Source: Tigheibacillus halophilus (GTDB lineage Bacteria > Bacillota > Bacilli > Bacillales > Amphibacillaceae). Taken from it: 64,000 nt of DNA. This document shows positions 63,364-64,000 of the stretch, in pieces. The notes under the pieces were generated by a model. It did not search any database. It was not told where the DNA came from and saw only the letters and a list, made by a program, of their open reading frames with translations. Location: positions 310,001 to 374,000 of the forward strand of contig NZ_JBHUIZ010000006.1 in assembly GCF_042683165.1 (NCBI RefSeq). Reading direction: 5' to 3'. A program made the position numbers and the translations under genes. The stretch's first letter is position 1; the number at the start of each line of letters is the position of its first letter.

Positions 63364-64000
63364 TTGGGAAATTTATTCGATTTGACAGGAAAAACTGTAG
63401 TTGCAATGGGGGGGAATAGTGTACTGGGCAGCGCTATGGCAAAGGGATTGGCAGGCCAAGGAGCGAAAGTGGCAATTGTTGGACGCAATATGGAAAAAGC
63501 GGAAGCAGTAGCAGCAGATATAGCAGCGAATGGTGGCGTTGCAAAGTCGTTTCAGGCTGATGTAAGTGATTTAGAGACTGTGAAAAAAGTTGCTGAAGAA
63601 ATTGAAGCATGGTCCGGCGGCTGGGATATTGTCTTGAATGCACCTGGTACAAACAGCTCTACGCCTTTTTTTGAATTGACGCCAGAAGAATGGGATGAAA
63701 TCATGGGCGTCAACTTACGCGGAATTGTCTTCACATGCCAGTTATTTGCCAAAAAGATGATTGAGCAGGGAAGGAAAGGCAGCATCATCAATATTTCATC
63801 TGTTTCGTCGACCACCCCATTATCGAAAGTATTCACCTATTCCGCATCAAAAGCGGGAATCAATAATGTTACCCAGTTTTTGGCGAGAGAATTGGCTCCA
63901 AACGGGATCCGTGTAAACGCGATCATTCCAGGCTTTTTTCCTGCGGAACAAAACCGTAAAATTCTTAGTGAAGAACGGATTGCTTCCATTATGAGCCATA
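63364..64000 (+). CDS. SDR dehydrogenase, probable fructuronate reductase, 3' truncated
   Basis: This is a short-chain dehydrogenase whose end lies outside the window; about 212 residues are visible. It starts at TTG 63364 with GGAGGG upstream. The cofactor motif is GGNSVLGSAMAKGLA, then VLNAPGT, IINISSVSSTTPL with the catalytic Ser, and YSASKAG with Tyr and Lys. Bacillus UxuB (mannonate oxidoreductase) is an SDR of this kind, and it would use the product of UxaC, so this role fits the locus and the shared operator. Other sugar-acid SDRs such as KduD-like enzymes remain possible. Confidence 0.8.
   Translation, partial: MGNLFDLTGKTVVAMGGNSVLGSAMAKGLAGQGAKVAIVGRNMEKAEAVAADIAANGGVAKSFQADVSDLETVKKVAEEIEAWSGGWDIVLNAPGTNSSTPFFELTPEEWDEIMGVNLRGIVFTCQLFAKKMIEQGRKGSIINISSVSSTTPLSKVFTYSASKAGINNVTQFLARELAPNGIRVNAIIPGFFPAEQNRKILSEERIASIMSH

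Overview
The window looks like a chromosomal segment of a low-GC Gram-positive rod of the Bacillaceae, of the Oceanobacillus/Virgibacillus/Terribacillus kind. This is judged from wall teichoic acid genes of the TagGH/TarIJL type, many TTG/GTG starts behind strong AGGAGG-like sites, CcpA (cre) boxes, and Bacillus-type hut, uxaC and ponA-like genes. I cannot fix the genus. Composition drifts from very AT-rich at the left end to clearly more GC-rich to the right of about 38 kb. No tRNA, rRNA, CRISPR array or intact insertion sequence was seen.

Region 1 (1-22.2 kb) is a wall teichoic acid and surface-glycan locus. It holds a truncated GT4 glycosyltransferase with GW modules, a DUF6270 SGNH-like protein, two TagH ATPases around one TagG permease, the CDP-ribitol genes tarI and tarJ, four CDP-glycerol/ribitol phosphotransferase-family proteins (one fused to a GT2 domain), a polysaccharide pyruvyl transferase-like protein, a TarM/TagE-like glycosyltransferase, a membrane-anchored PQQ-like propeller and a convergent LtaS-family protein. 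Together they predict a poly(ribitol phosphate)-type polymer that is made, decorated and exported.

Region 2 (22.2-28 kb) has decayed sequence (a hairpin element, a gene fragment and an attenuator-like RNA), then a sugar operon: one TIM-barrel isomerase, two Gfo/Idh/MocA dehydrogenases and a GPH symporter. Region 3 (28-37 kb) has a secreted penicillin acylase-family protein, a TPR-YdcF lipoprotein, a class A penicillin-binding protein with a long charged tail, a 42-bp tandem repeat and a DUF1232 protein. Region 4 (37-43.4 kb) is a hut operon (hutG-hutU-hutI plus a YjiH-type permease) divergent from a LysR regulator; hutH is absent here.

Region 5 (43.5-64 kb) is the most interesting part. It is a uronate/hydroxyacid catabolic island under carbon catabolite control. 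It holds uxaC, a nickel-pincer cofactor set (larB, larE, and larC as two genes 3.2 kb apart), two different LarA-family racemases, an AEC transporter, CdaR, glycerate kinase, a KdgT-like permease, a Gfo/Idh oxidoreductase, a DctPQM TRAP transporter, a secreted GH28 pectinase-like enzyme and an SDR that resembles fructuronate reductase. The same palindromes and cre boxes recur in front of uxaC, dctP, the GH28 gene and the SDR gene, and a 52-bp tandem repeat separates larA from larE. The working model is pectin or uronate breakdown outside the cell, TRAP uptake, isomerisation and reduction, with one or two Ni-dependent epimerases handling a hydroxyacid of the pathway, perhaps glycerate or an aldonate.
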